A stretch of DNA of 64,000 nucleotides from Coenobita brevimanus (GCA_032717465.1 CM064712.1:23303771-23367770), one strand, 5' to 3'; shown: positions 32,569-43,945, counted from the stretch's first letter. Program-made: numbers and translations. Notes: generated from the sequence alone by a model not told the origin.

Positions 32569-33277
32569 TGTTGAGAAGCGGAATTTGGTAGTTAGGTAGT
32601 CAAGAAGTTTTCCTCTGTTTCCCGATGGTTTTCGTTCCGTAGTTCCATTACGAGTCAGTTGTCAGTTAGCCTACTATTGTGAGCGTAGTTATTTCGTAAG
32701 CTGTACATTAATTCTGATGGTTTTTTCTCAATGATGTTTTATTTATGTGACTGCTTGTTAAATTATGTAATTTAAGTTTGTATGCTAAGTAATGTACAGT
32801 GTTATGTAATGTAAGAAAACTCTGGTATGTTTTGGATATCTCCGAGTTGGCAACTGTTGCGTCTCCTACAATGTAGATAATTCTCGAACAATGCAGGCTT
32901 ATATAAGGATGAAGAAGAGACAAGAGCAGTTCAGTCAGGTTTCAGTTCAGTTTGTGTGTAGTTCAGTGTCAGTGCAGTTTGTATATTTTTGGTCCTTGTG
33001 AAAACAGTGAAGTGTTGTTGGCAAACAGTGAAGTGTTATTGCAGTTTGTGTATCTTCGGTGCTTGTGAAAATAGTGAAGTTGGAAAGCATTAAGTATAAT
33101 TATTTGGAAAATAAAGACAGTGAACTTAAGAGGCCAGTATTTATTTTCGTCTCAGCTGATCTTGTGCTCTGTACACCTAAAGGCTGACCATAGGAAGAAC
33201 AACCCACTGGGCAACGTCCTTCCTGTACTGAGCTACTGCTGTTGGAGCCTGTGGCAATGTGGGACGGGGACGTAACA
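32569..33277 (+). mobile_element. Solo LTR (709 bp)
   Basis: Begins TGTTGAG, ends ACGTAACA, flanked by a 4-bp duplication ATAA (32565-32568 and 33278-33281). The internal layout is that of a plus-oriented LTR: TATATAA at 32900-32906, a likely start site around 32930 (GCAGTTCAGTC), an AATAAA signal at about 33109 and a GT-rich stretch around it. Two near-repeats with AACAGTGAAGTGTT (about 33004 and 33023) lie in R/U5. No internal coding region is present, so it is a recombination remnant. Superfamily undetermined. Confidence 0.8.
32900..32906 (+). promoter_or_regulatory. TATA box of the solo LTR
   Basis: TATATAA about 30 bp upstream of a GTTCAGTC initiator-like sequence, correctly placed within the LTR to drive retroelement transcription. 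Confidence 0.6.
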
Positions 33278-33281
33278 ATAA

Positions 33282-34086
33282 TAATGACGGATACAAAGAT
33301 CTCCACCAAGGGTAATAGGTGGAGATCAGTAATAAAAACTAAAATTCTGACATTTCTGAAGTAGTATTCAATGAACTCTACAATCCAAAAATCGTCAGAA
33401 TGTGTCAAAAAATACTGATTTGCCATAACTGCTGTTATGAAATCTTAAAAAGTGGACACTCTTAAGATTCTGGAAATACTTTTATCACTGTTGACCTAAT
33501 ACTTTTGGTATGATTCAGTTTTTTTTTACGGATTTTGACCTGTGACCCTGACATCAAGGTCAAGCCAATCATACTAGGCAAATCATTTTCACTCTTGACC
33601 CACTACAATTCTACCACGTTTGGTCAAAATCGGCCAAATTCTTCCCGATTTAGCACTTTCAGGCATGAGGTGGCCATTTTGATTTTCCTCAATATCTCAA
33701 AAAGTATTTGCACTAGAATATGTTTAATACGTACTGGAACATGGATTCGGTAGTTTTTTCTGTGCAGGAGAACAAAAATTGAAAAAAATAACACTGAGGG
33801 TGCTAATGCTAGGGAGAAAAAAATGTTCTGCCAAAAGAAGCCTGCAACCAAGATACATCATTTCTGAAAATTTCATGTCTCTATCTCGGTGTTGGAATGC
33901 CAGCCTACTAGATCATCTCCCCCCCAAAAAAGAAACAATATCTACAGCATTAATTAGAACTCCTCAGAATGTGCAGTTTTTACTAATGATAGATGCAAAG
34001 ATCTCCACATATGGTAATAGGTGGCGATCAATAATTTTCCGTAACAGTAAGCCTCAGATCTTGACTTTTTTTTTTTTTTCCAACAG
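33282..34086. other. No recognised gene; dispersed repeat motifs
   Basis: Contains a 'ACAAAGATCTCCAC...GGTAATAGGTGGAGATC' motif (about 33294), recurring at 32462, 32515 and 33998, and a 'GACCTGTGACCCTGA' type repeat at 33538. No coding evidence. Confidence 0.5.
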
Positions 34087-34217
34087 AAATTTTTGCTCCC
34101 AAGCACCCAAGCAACATGCGTTCTCCTCTGGTGGTCGACCAGCTGCTGAAGGGCGTCACACGGAATGGCTACACCCTCACCATCACTCGCTGCCGCTCTA
34201 GTCTGGCCAGCATCACG
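34087..34217 (+). CDS. Candidate host exon of unknown function
   Basis: A GC-rich 131-bp island in AT-rich DNA, preceded by a 17-T polypyrimidine tract and CCAACAG acceptor and followed by a GTCAGT donor after ATCACG. In the frame spanning it without stops it encodes IFAPKHPSNMRSPLVVDQLL and then KGVTRNGYTLTITRCRSSLA, ending in phase 0. Composition and codon texture look like real coding sequence rather than a transposon relic. I do not recognise the family. It could also be a captured or processed fragment. Confidence 0.4.
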
Positions 34218-34249
34218 GTCAGTTTCCACAAACCCTCTGAATGCATTGT

Positions 34250-34360
34250 GGTCAGTGTCCCCCACCTCACTGAACACAACACCCTCAGTACACATCACCC
34301 TCAGTGTCCACCACACTAAATACATCACGCTCAGTGTCCCCCACCCTCACTGAACACATC
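34250..34360. repeat. Short degenerate tandem repeat (CTCAGTGTCC-type)
   Basis: Several imperfect copies of a unit with CCTCAGTGTCCACC and CACTGAACACA, directly after the candidate exon. Confidence 0.6.
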
Positions 34361-34714
34361 AAAGGCGATGTTCCTTCACCACCAATTGATACATAACTGT
34401 GCCCCGTAACAGTCGCTTTGCATACTACCTTTTCCCCTATCATACTAAAATTTTCCTGGAACTTCTTATCACTGCGAAAAAGACAGCTCCACAACACTTT
34501 ATTCCATAGTATATCACGGAATATGTTAATGTCTTTAACAGGAATAGGCATAATTTACATGGGAACCAAATAAATTTTTCCTTTGTAAATTGCTGAAATA
34601 AAAAACAAGCTTTCCCATGGGATAAATGTGACACACCAAAGGCACTTAATTCCTGGTCGTGTACAATTAAACGCATCATTTTCTGTCATGGAACTTTGCT
34701 GCCTATGTATCTAT

Positions 34715-35815
34715 ATCCTTAGCCTTTACTTCCTTAAGGGATGGCCAGCAGCAAAATTCTCTTCCATGTCGCCCTGTCGTCTGCCATTTGCCTGCCTTTT
34801 TTCCAACTCACAACTCACATTGTCATATATCTCTCCCCTCCTTCTCATCCTTGGTCTTCCTTAACACCCCAGCCACATACACTTTCTTACTACTTCCTCA
34901 CTCTCCATTCTCTACACATGGCTAAAACACCAAAGATGATTAATTTCTTTTAACACTTTTCATCACATCTACATCAATATCATTTCACTCCTCTGTATTC
35001 TCATTTGTCTCTCTGCCTTTCTGTGTAAGGCCACATGCTCCTATAACTAACTCATTTCCACTGCTGTCAATATTGTCTTGTGTTCTTCCAACATGATTCA
35101 AACTTCGCTTCCACAGTGTTATACGTCCATGCTTACTTCCCTATTAATCTTCACTGTTTCAGTGAACCAGCAACCTTTCTTCCCAGCTGTGCCCTTTCAA
35201 GTACATCATCCTCGAAACTTCCATCCCTACTCACCACGCTACCTTAGTGCTTGAATGCCATCATATTCTTCAGTTCCTCATTATCCAGCTCCACTGTGCA
35301 TTAGGAAACTGAATTTCCCTCAAAGACCATAACTTTACTCTTATTTACATTCACTTTCAGATTTCCTTTCTTACACTTCCGAACTCGTCCACCAACCCTT
35401 CAAGCTCCCATTCATCTTTACCTGACAGAGTATCGTCAGCAAACAGTATTACAGGAACTTTCAAACCGTACCCACTCCCACTAGCAGCACTGCAACGTCC
35501 AGTGCCCTACGTCGTTATGACTTCTGTAACTCCATCCATACATAAATTGAGCAACCATGGTGACATAACACATCCATGTTTCAGTCCAACATTCATATAA
35601 AAGAACTCACTGAATTTACTGTCCACATGCACCACAGCTATACCTCCCTCATACATACTCTTGACAGCCCTTAACAGCTTCTCAAACCTCCCCATTCTAA
35701 ACCAGTCAGGGCGACCAGATGGCACTTTGATAGGGCAGACTGACATCGGTTCTATCCAGTCCTTCATAAATAACTTAATACAACGTGATGTGGAATTATT
35801 CATACCCGTCTACAA
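34715..35815 (-). pseudogene. RTE-type LINE fragment, RT to C terminus
   Basis: Minus strand encodes RFEKLLRAVKSMYEGGIAVV, VDSKFSEFFYMNVGLKHGC and VMSPWLLNLCMDGV (RT palm), then decayed downstream sequence. The non-coding plus-strand text through 34720-35460 parallels 62650-63420, another minus-oriented copy of the same family, including the stretch complementary to the LRWFGH-type C terminus. It is 5' truncated within RT and broken by many frameshifts. Confidence 0.78.
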
Positions 35816-35989
35816 TTTACTAACAGATCAGACTTACTAAACTGGTTCGACTGCAATTGTGCCAGAGCATTTAGCCAAGAGTCTTTAGCATATAATTAAG
35901 ACTTAAAGTAATAAAGTACCGAATCCCTCAATCCCCTAAATTTGCTGGAACCCACGTAAAAACAGTAATAAGTCCCGCCAAATCAAATA

Positions 35990-37845
35990 TTCTTCACAAC
36001 CCAGCAACGAAACTGTTAAGCAATCCGAGTGACAGTAGAATATTCTGGCCACCTCTCAGTTCCTTTAATAGTAACTTTAGCAAGACATCATCCATTCCTC
36101 CACTAAAATCTTCAGAACGAAACATTGTAAATGATCCTCGTGGAAAAGCTAACTTTCTTGCCTGTATATTTGCCAGAAAGTTTACCGTAGATGATGTCAG
36201 TCAGAATGTTCTTGTACTAGCACTCAACTCTTCTGAAATTGCTCCACTAAAGACGCAGACTAGATGCTTAATATGTGTTCTATACAATTTTCCAACCAAC
36301 AAAGCTCCAGTCCAGATGAAATTCCTTCAACAGTTTTGAAATGGTCTTCCCCAGAACTTGCTCCTCTTCTAGCTAAATTATTCAGACTATGTGCACGTCG
36401 TCTTTCATTCCCTATTTCTTGAACAGAAGCCAACAACCACCCAGTTCCAACGAGAGGAAGCTCGTCTGATCTTTTTTTATTATAAACCACTAGCTATCGC
36501 ATGATCTTTTCGTAAAGTATTTGAAACTGTCATTACTGAGCAAAGTAAGAAATATGGAATCTTACAACGTGATTAGTGACAAACAGTATGGCTTTCACCA
36601 CGAAAGATCCATTGGTGACATACTCAACCTCTTTACTCATACCATCCATCAGTCAACTGACCTACATGGAGAAACCCATACAGTAGCCCTTGAGATTTCG
36701 AAAACTTTTGACAATGTGGGGCACCATTCCCTGCTCCCCAAACTCCCTTGCTACGGCCTATCATCTTTTCGCCCACTGATTTCCTCATATCTCAGTATCA
36801 GAATGATAAGAGTAAAGGTAGATGTTGTATATTCCAACATCCACTCCATTGATGCCAGCGTACCGCAAGGATCAGTTGTGGCTCCAACCCTGTTCCTCAT
36901 TCATATTAATGATCCCTAGTCTGTCACACATAACCAATTCACTCACACGTCGATGACTCAACGCTTCACAGTTCTTTCACACATATACATCTTTTCACAA
37001 AGTATGACATCTCTGACTCCAAACTCAGCAGAGTAATCTCAGTAAATAAAGACTTAGCTAAGATTGCTGACAGGTAACAAAATAATATTGTCCATTTAAT
37101 GGTTGGAAAACCAAATAAATCCATTTTCACTAATGGACAGATATTGCCTAATTCCTATATTACCTTCAGTGCAAGCAATATTTACATCTCTAAAAGTATT
37201 TTAATTCTCTGTGTTTCACTTAACAGTACCCTCACTTGGAACTCTCATTTTCGTTCGTTTGCTAAAACCACCTCAAAGAAACAGAATCCATAACTTCTTC
37301 ACTGATGACCAGTTAGCTATAATTTCCAGGAGTCTTGTGCGCTCTCAGCTCGAATATTGCTCACCCTTATGGAGTGGATGTGGAGAGGTTGCACTAAAAT
37401 AACTGGATCATACTTCAGAACAAAGCTGTAAAAATATTTAATAACCCAGCAATTACAAGTGAACTACCTCCGTTACAAGTCAGACTGAATGTTGCCTCCC
37501 TTGGAATTTTTTGCTGATACTTTAATGGCAAAAGCTCAGACGAAGTTGCATCCACTGTGGCATCTCCCCACCGTTGCCCATGCTACACAGGCAAATGGTA
37601 GTGTTCATGACTGGACTATAACACTGCCATATTGCAGAACATCTAACCTATTAGAATTCCTTTATTCCCCGAACTACTTCTCTTTGGAACTCGCTTCCCC
37701 AGAATAATTTTCCCCCATACCTCAACCTACAGCCTTTCAAGTCGAACTGCCACAGGCTTCTGTTGAATGAAGGACAGCTGGAGTCTGTATAAGGATTTTT
37801 AAAATTTGTTTTTCCTTCCCCTGATATTCTTCTCTGTTAAACAAA
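35990..37845 (+). pseudogene. LINE family 2 copy, decayed (plus strand)
   Basis: The clearest stretch (36521-36919) encodes SDKQYGFHHERSIGDILNLF, HTVALEISKTFDNVGHHSLL, SVPQGSVVAPTLFLIHINDP. Later segments carry TLTWNSHFRSFAKTTSKK, SRSLVRSQLEYCSPLW and a worn C terminus. The whole is colinear with the minus copy at 39548-42060 from its linker onward. It lacks the endonuclease (5' truncated) and the catalytic ADD box is lost in a frameshifted stretch near 36945. Dead. Confidence 0.82.
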
Positions 37846-38652
37846 TCAGCGTCATATATTTTTTATACATTCCTCACTCGTCTTCCTGACGTGTCAGTAA
37901 ACTGCGTGGGTGAGGGATATTGACATGCTAACTAAAAATACATCAAAGCTCAGACCTAGACAGATCTATAATTGACATCATGAAGTAGACAGAGGACATA
38001 AGGATGGCAAATTGGAATATTATAGATACAAACGAAGAGGTGAATGAGGTTATTTTAGTGCTTGAGGAAGGAAAAGTGGACAGTTTTCAGCTAACCAAGA
38101 ACAGATGGCGAGGTGAGTATGTGAGGGAGTGAGAGTATGGAGTGAACATATCAGTCACATATCAGTCTGGTCTCTGTATACGACTGTTTGCTATGTGATA
38201 AATTGCAAGACTGGTAATTCAAAAGTTATATCTTTTTTGGAATAACAACTAAATATTGGTTGCGATATCTCTAGAACGATATTTTCGAAAGCCGTCTCCG
38301 GGAATCTCACGTGGTTTCAGTGACACACACACAAGTCGACGGTCAACTGCCAAAGCCAAGATGGCCGCCCATCGTTTATCTGAGCAGAACCCCCATCTCG
38401 GGTGTGTGAAGACAGCAGCCTTCACATGAACCATTTAAGTCTTGTTCGCCCACTCACTCACGTGTTCTGTGCCAGCGATTGTCTCCCTCACGCTCTTCGA
38501 GTTACCTAAACTTCTTGGTTGTGTAAGACACTCACAAAGCAATTGGTAACACGAATTGACAGTGCAAGTACGCTTTGATTAGTGCTGCGTGCAATCAGAT
38601 GTGGAGAGAGAACTTTGAATGTGAAATAAGTGAAACTTTGGCCCTGGCAATC
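37846..38652. other. No recognised gene
   Basis: Flank between the family 2 copy and the Tigger-type gene. It probably includes the 5' part of that DNA transposon, but no terminal repeat could be placed by eye. Confidence 0.45.
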
Positions 38653-39547
38653 ATGTCTGCTGCTACCCCCAGTGGAAAGCGTGATGCTACTACTGCTGCC
38701 AATGACAGGTTAAAAGGGCAAGGCATTGCCTATCCCTTGACGTGAAATTAGACATTATTAAGCAACATAAGGAGGGGCAGGGACTAAACAAAATCACTGA
38801 TGCCCTAAAAGTGCCCAAGTCAGTGGTTTCAACAATCATAAAGAAATCTGAGGCTATAATTATGGCGTCACAGAACGTGCCATCCCTGACTGCAAAACGA
38901 CTAACTAAAGCAAGGGAGCCTATCGTTGAGGAAATGGAGCATATCCTGGCTCTGTAAGTTAATATCCTGAACCAAACAACGCAGCTTCTTCATCGCTCCT
39001 TCATCTGCACTAAGCCTCTCGTTCTGTGCAATGATTTTAAGGAAAAGGAAGGTTTGGAAGACAAGGATGAGTTCAATGGCAGTTTTTTTTTTTTTTTTTC
39101 CAGCCAGGATGAATGACGTGAGCCTGGGTTCAAGGCCGCAAAGGACTGCCTCACCCTCCTCCTTGGTGTCAATGCAGAGGGAGACTTGAAGCTTAAGCCA
39201 CATTTTGTGTATCACTAGGGGAACCTCTGAGTGCTAGCAGAGTTTCTAAAGGAGAAACTTGGGGTTATGTGGAGAAGTATCCCAGGACCTGGTTGACCAC
39301 CACACTCTGCAGATCGTACCTGTCCCCCGAATGTGTGACTATGCCAGCAGGAACAACCTTGGAACCCATTTCCTCCTGTTAGTGAACAACACCCCAAGGC
39401 ACCCCGAGTGCATGGAGGACTGGGTTGATAAAATCAAAGTGGTGCACCTGCCCCCAAACACATCACTGCAGCAACCTATGGACCAGGGTGTCATTGTGAC
39501 CTGAAGCTTATTGCATCCATCGCACCATCGAGCAGATGGTGAGGGCA
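38653..39547 (+). pseudogene. Tigger/CENP-B-type transposase, N-terminal and core part
   Basis: The ATG at 38653 starts MSAATPSGKRDATT, then a frameshift leads into DVKLDIIKQHKEGQGLNKIT and LKVPKSVVSTIIKK, a CENP-B-type helix-turn-helix. Downstream, FKAAKDCLTLLLGVNAEGD and KLKPHFVYH (39129-39218) and then HLPPNTSLQQPMDQGVI (39445-39497) are core DDE landmarks of pogo/Tigger transposases. The second acidic residue position reads LLVNNTPRHPE, with Asn where Asp is expected. A T17 tract at 39083-39099 lies before the FKAAKD block. Coding continues as AYCIHRTIEQMVRAF until a LINE insertion at about 39548. Disabled by frameshifts, stops and the Asp loss. Confidence 0.8.
39083..39099. repeat. Poly-T tract within the Tigger-type gene
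   Basis: 17 T followed by CCAGCCAGGATGAATGACG; may mark a small retroposed insertion on minus. Confidence 0.6.
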
Positions 39548-39614
39548 TTTTTATTTTTAACAGAATGGAGGAAGGAAAAACAAATGAATAAAAAAAAAAA
39601 ATCCATACACTAGA

Positions 39615-40031
39615 GTACTGGTGTCCTCTGTTCATAAAATATCTGTAACAGTTAGACTTGAACAGTTGTGGGTTGAAATTTGGAGGGAAACAACTCTGGG
39701 GAAGCGAGTTCCAGAGAGATGCAGTTCGGGGAATGGAAGAATTCTGATAGGCAGAAGTTCTGCAATATGGCTGAGTGACATTCCAGTCATGAGCGCTACC
39801 AGATGCCCGCGTAGCACGAGGGAGGGCATGGAGAGGTGGCACCATGGACGCAACTTCGTCTGAGCATTTGCCAAAAAAATATCTGTAAAATAATGCAAGG
39901 GAGGCAACATTCCTTCTTACTTGCAGGGGAGGTAGTTTATTTGTAATGGCAAGGTTGTTAATAATTCTAACTGCATTGTTCTGAATTTTATCTAGTTGTT
40001 TTAATGCAACCTCTCCACAACCATTCCACAA
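39615..40031 (-). pseudogene. LINE family 2 C-terminal region
   Basis: Encodes MWNGCGEVALKQLDKIQNNA, SLALFYRYFFGKCSDEV and the terminal SLWNSLPQSCFPPNFNPQLF. It parallels the C-terminal YATGQLWNCLP block of family 1, showing the two families are distant relatives. The segment joining it to RT (40050-40271) is in another frame. Confidence 0.82.
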
Positions 40032-40271
40032 GAGTGAGCAATATTCAGGCTAAGAGCGCACATGACTCTTATAAATTATAGCCAACTGCTCATCAGCAAA
40101 GAAGCTACGGACTCTGTACAATAATCCAAGTTTCTTTGAGGCGGTTTTAGCAAGTGATCTGACATGAGAGGTCCAGCTGAGGGCATTGTTAAATAAGACG
40201 CCAAGAATTTCAATACTTTTGGAGATGGGAATATTAGTGGCACTAAAGGTAATGTACGAATCTGGCAATAT

Positions 40272-41267
40272 CTATCTATTAGTAAATTGTATATATTTAG
40301 TTTTACTAGCATTAAAAGAGACAAGGTTGTTTTGTCCCCATTCACTGATCGTAGATAGGTCTTGATTTATGGAGATGGCTGTAGTGAGTTGAGAGGTAGA
40401 GATATTAGACTTTGTAAATGGGTGTCTGAGTGTGAATGAACTATGTAGTGTTGAGTCATCTGCGTATGAGTGGATGGGATTGTGGGTGACAGATAAGAGA
40501 TCATTAATATGAACCAGGAATAGGGTTGGGGCCAGAACTGACCCCTGCAGCACGCCGGCGTTAATTGAGGGGAAATTGGAATATACATCTTCTACTTTTA
40601 CTCTTATTCTTCTGTCACTAAGATATGAAGAAATCAAAGGAACAAAAGACCTTAGTCCATAGCAAGGGAGTTTGGACAGCAGGGAACGGTGCCATACTCT
40701 GTCGAAAGCTTTAGAGATATCAAGAGCTACTGCATGAGTTTCTCCAAAAAGATCAATTGATGGATGGATGGTATGAGTTAAGAGATTGAGTATGTCAATG
40801 GTGGATCTTTCGTGGTGAAAACCGTATTGTCTATCACTAATTAAGTTGTTGGATTCAAGATGTTTAACAATGTACTTATTAATTAAAGTTTCAAATACCT
40901 TACCAAGAGAAGACGTGACAGCTAATGGTCTGTAATCAGAGGGGTCAGAGGAACTTCCTTTCTTCGGAATTGGGTGGATATTGGCTTCTTTCCATGAATT
41001 TGGGAATAAAGAATTACGTATGCATAGTCTGAATAATTTAGCTAGAACAGAGGCAAGTTCAGGGGAACACTTTTTCAAAACAGTTGGTGGAATTCCATCT
41101 GGGCCTGGAGCTTTGTTGGTAGGTAAATTGTCTAGGATGGATTTTACGTATCTTGTCTGTATTTTAAGTGGGGCAATTTCGAGAGAGTCAAGTTCTAGTA
41201 CTGGGACATTCTGGCTGGTATCGTCTATGGTAGAGTTTCTGGCAAATATACTGGCAAAAATATCCAC
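40272..41267 (-). CDS. LINE family 2 reverse transcriptase, 331 aa open segment
   Basis: RT with [90 protein letters not shown] (VPQG has become VLQG) and catalytic [11 protein letters not shown]. It ends at a stop in TKYIQFTNR, after which the frame changes. The element is truncated at the 5' side. The RT core itself is almost uninjured. Confidence 0.87.
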   Translation of the reverse strand: MDIFASIFARNSTIDDTSQNVPVLELDSLEIAPLKIQTRYVKSILDNLPTNKAPGPDGIPPTVLKKCSPELASVLAKLFRLCIRNSLFPNSWKEANIHPIPKKGSSSDPSDYRPLAVTSSLGKVFETLINKYIVKHLESNNLISDRQYGFHHERSTIDILNLLTHTIHPSIDLFGETHAVALDISKAFDRVWHRSLLSKLPCYGLRSFVPLISSYLSDRRIRVKVEDVYSNFPSINAGVLQGSVLAPTLFLVHINDLLSVTHNPIHSYADDSTLHSSFTLRHPFTKSNISTSQLTTAISINQDLSTISEWGQNNLVSFNASKTKYIQFTNR

Positions 41268-41529
41268 TTTCCCACGTGGGTCATTTGTAATGTCGCCATC
41301 TGAAGATTTTAGTGGGGGAATGGAAGATGACTTGTTAAAGTTATTATTGAAAGAATTTAAAGCTGACCAGAATATTCTATTGTCAATAGAGTTAAGTAGT
41401 TTTGATATTTGCTTTTGAAGAAAGTTTGATTTAGCTAGATTTAATACAGCTTTTGCACGATTTCTAGCGATTTTAAATTTAGAGAGTGATTCAGATGTTT
41501 TTATTTTTATTTTAAGTAAGAGTTATTTG

Positions 41530-42060
41530 CTAATGAATTTTGGGCTGTTGCTCTGGCACAGTTGCCATCAAACCATTTTGGAGAGTTCGATCTGGAGAGT
41601 TCGATCTTTTAGTGAACTGTTGACTTGGTATGAATAAATCCATACCAGCTAGTATCAAGTCGCAAATGTGGGACTGGGTAGAATCGGGATCACTAGAGAA
41701 GAAAGACTGCCATGGAATGTCAGCAAGATAATTTCTAAATCCATCCCAGTTTGCCCTATCAAAGTGCCATCGGGTCACCCTGACAGGTTCAGAACGGGGA
41801 GGTGTGGGAGGGTTAATTAATGAGGCTTTGATGAGATTGTGGTCAGAGGATCCAAGTGGTGAGAGTACCTCCATTCTGTATTGATCTGAATTATTTGTTA
41901 AGAATAAATCCAAGAGATGGGCATTATGGTCGGGATTATCAGGTATTCTGGTTGGTTGCTTTACCAGTTGTGTGAGATTAAACGATTCTGCAAACAGCTC
42001 GCACTCTAGACCAGCGTCGTCAGTCTTGGCAGAATGCAATAACCATTCAACATTATGTAT
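41530..42060 (-). pseudogene. LINE family 2 endonuclease, truncated
   Basis: Shows NLTQLVKQPTRIPDNPDHN, LLDLFLTNNSDQYRMEV and [16 protein letters not shown], the second half of an EEP endonuclease. The first half (ETQ and GDFN motifs) is missing because of 5' truncation. The linker ends in a frameshift near 41530. Confidence 0.82.
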
Positions 42061-42376
42061 GTATGTGACTCTAGAGAGAGCGTTGTGGTGCGGCGCCCTT
42101 GGAAGAAATGTAATGTAAACCATGCCATTGACAGTATTAGGGTGGCATGGAAGGAGGTGCAGAGAAGCACACTGAACACCGTGTGACACAGGGTGTGGTT
42201 GAAGTGTGTGTACTCCTTCACGGGGTTCCCGGCAGTTGAAAACATCCGTCAATATACCATGAACCTCTCGCACGAGGGTGGCTTTGAGAGAGTTGAGCAG
42301 GAGGATGTGCAAGACGTTCTAGACACCCACACCAAGCAGTTGTCCACAGAGGAACTTGCTGAGCTCAGGATATGAG
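42061..42376 (+). pseudogene. Tigger/CENP-B-type transposase, C-terminal part
   Basis: Resumes after the LINE insertion: NHAIDSIRVAWKEVQRSTLN, then after a stop WLKCVYSFTGF, GGFERVEQEDVQDVLDTH and KQLSTEELAELR, the characteristic Tigger C terminus. Two-part structure with 38653-39547. Confidence 0.8.
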
Positions 42377-43149
42377 CGGCAGAAGCACAGGAAAGTCGCG
42401 AGGATGGTGGCGAGGATAGGCACTTTTGTGTTCGTGACATTGAAGGAGTTGCTTGCGATAATGGACAAGGGCATTGCATTCATCAAGAATAAGGACCCGA
42501 ACCTGGCGAGAATTAACACATCAATGCATGGCACTGAGCAACACCTGCAGGGAGGGTGTACACAGGGACCTCCTGGCAGGTATGAACCATTATCATCTTC
42601 CCTGCCACAGCTCCGAGGAAGAACCAATACCATCAACAAGTGGTGTGCTAATGCAATGTTCTGCATCATCTGCCTCCATCATGTGTCTCGTCTTCATCAC
42701 CGCCTGACACACCCGTACGCCATGTCACCACACTCTCCCTCAACCTTTCTGATCCACTCTCCTTTGGCATCACTGCATCACTTTCCATTGGCATCACTGC
42801 ATCACTTTCCATTGGCCTCACTGCATCATTCTCCATTGGCCTCACCGCATCATTCTCCGTTTGCATTACCACATTGCTCTCCCCATCTCTCTTCACCTCC
42901 TCTAAAGAACCTGAAGTGATAGTCCAAGCCCTCCAGCTGTTCCCTAGCTTGGGGAGGAGGACCTTTGGGAACAACTCAGACAGGCCTAGGACAAGCTTCA
43001 GGTGGGTGGCCGAGATTTTTGAGAGCATTTTAGGTTCCGCGGTCGAGGTCACTCTCCTTAACCCTATTGAACGTATATTATATCGACCTCACTATGCATT
43101 CAATCAATATGCAATAGGTTTTCACTTGGCACAACCCTACTGCTTAGCA
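42377..43149. other. 3' flank of the Tigger-type element; minisatellite
   Basis: No domain recognised. The minisatellite at 42758-42868 is listed separately. Downstream terminal repeats of the transposon could not be located. Confidence 0.45.
42758..42868. repeat. 24-bp minisatellite, about 4.5 units
   Basis: Unit CATTGGCATCACTGCATCAC plus TTTC, with C/T and A/C variants. Unit length is a multiple of three, so frames stay open on both strands. Confidence 0.85.
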
Positions 43150-43945
43150 AGAAATGATTGTATGCAGGATTAGATGTGAATGAGAGGGAAAAAGAAGGTG
43201 TAAATATTGCTATATACCGGGGATGGAAGGAGAATATATGGGAGTATGGATCAAATGGATCTCAGATTTTATGGGTAAAAGTGGGAAGATTGGTTGTGAA
43301 TATATCTCAATGGAGGACCAAGCAACTCGAGTGAAAGATGAGCTTTGCATAGACGTGGAAGCAAGCTTGGAAAAGTTTGGGAAGGGTCAGAGATAGCTTT
43401 GGATTGGAAATATGAATGGAAAAGTGGGGAATGTCAGCTTAGATGAGGTGGTCGGTGAGTGGGTTGAACACATTGATGTGGGTGGCAATGGTCGTCCTCT
43501 CGTGGTCATTGGTTCGGGGAAATGCTTAGAAATAACATTACCTTCTTTAGTCATAAAATGATCCAAAGGTATACATGGCGACTGATAAGGAGGATGGGTG
43601 GAGAGTTGGATGAACGGAAGGCAGTGAGCTATTATGTGTGAATGACAATATACAAGATGGACACGAGAGTGCACGGAGGTTGGGGGAGTGGATTATCTGA
43701 TCATTACATAGTCATGTCCAAAGTAAACGTGAAAAAAAAAAAAAATTGGTAAACAAAGAGAAAGACGGGACGAAACAGGTGCTGTAGTGAGAGTAGAAAC
43801 TTGCAGGAAGATAATAAAAAGAGGGTAACACAAGGGCAATGTGGAGGAGGTGCTGGATAAATATGATTTGAGCAAAGTGAGGAGGAGGAAGACATGAATA
43901 AGACATTCACAGGAAAAATCTGCGCACCTTGAGGTGTAGACTGTA
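43150..43945 (+). pseudogene. RTE-type LINE endonuclease fragment
   Basis: Decayed plus-strand reading shows KDELCIDVEASLEKFGKG, NGKVGNVSLDEVVGEW, ...RYTWR and SDHYIVMSKVNVK, matching the second half of an RTE-type EEP endonuclease (WxLLGDMNAKVGN ... YTWR ... SDHYxV). It is truncated by the insertion of LINE copy B at 43946. Confidence 0.7.

Larger units (their letters stand above)
39548..42060 (-). mobile_element. LINE family 2 copy inserted in the Tigger-type gene
   Basis: A 5'-truncated CR1/L2-like LINE on minus. The T/A-rich 3' tail (TTTTTATTTTTAAC on plus) begins at about 39548, and the 5' truncation is within the endonuclease at about 42060 (NVEWLLHS). The host transposase sequence AYCIHRTIEQMVRAF on the left resumes with NHAIDSIRVAWKEVQRS on the right, so this is an insertion. 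No convincing target duplication was found. Colinear with the plus copy at 35990-37845, but much better preserved. Confidence 0.83.
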
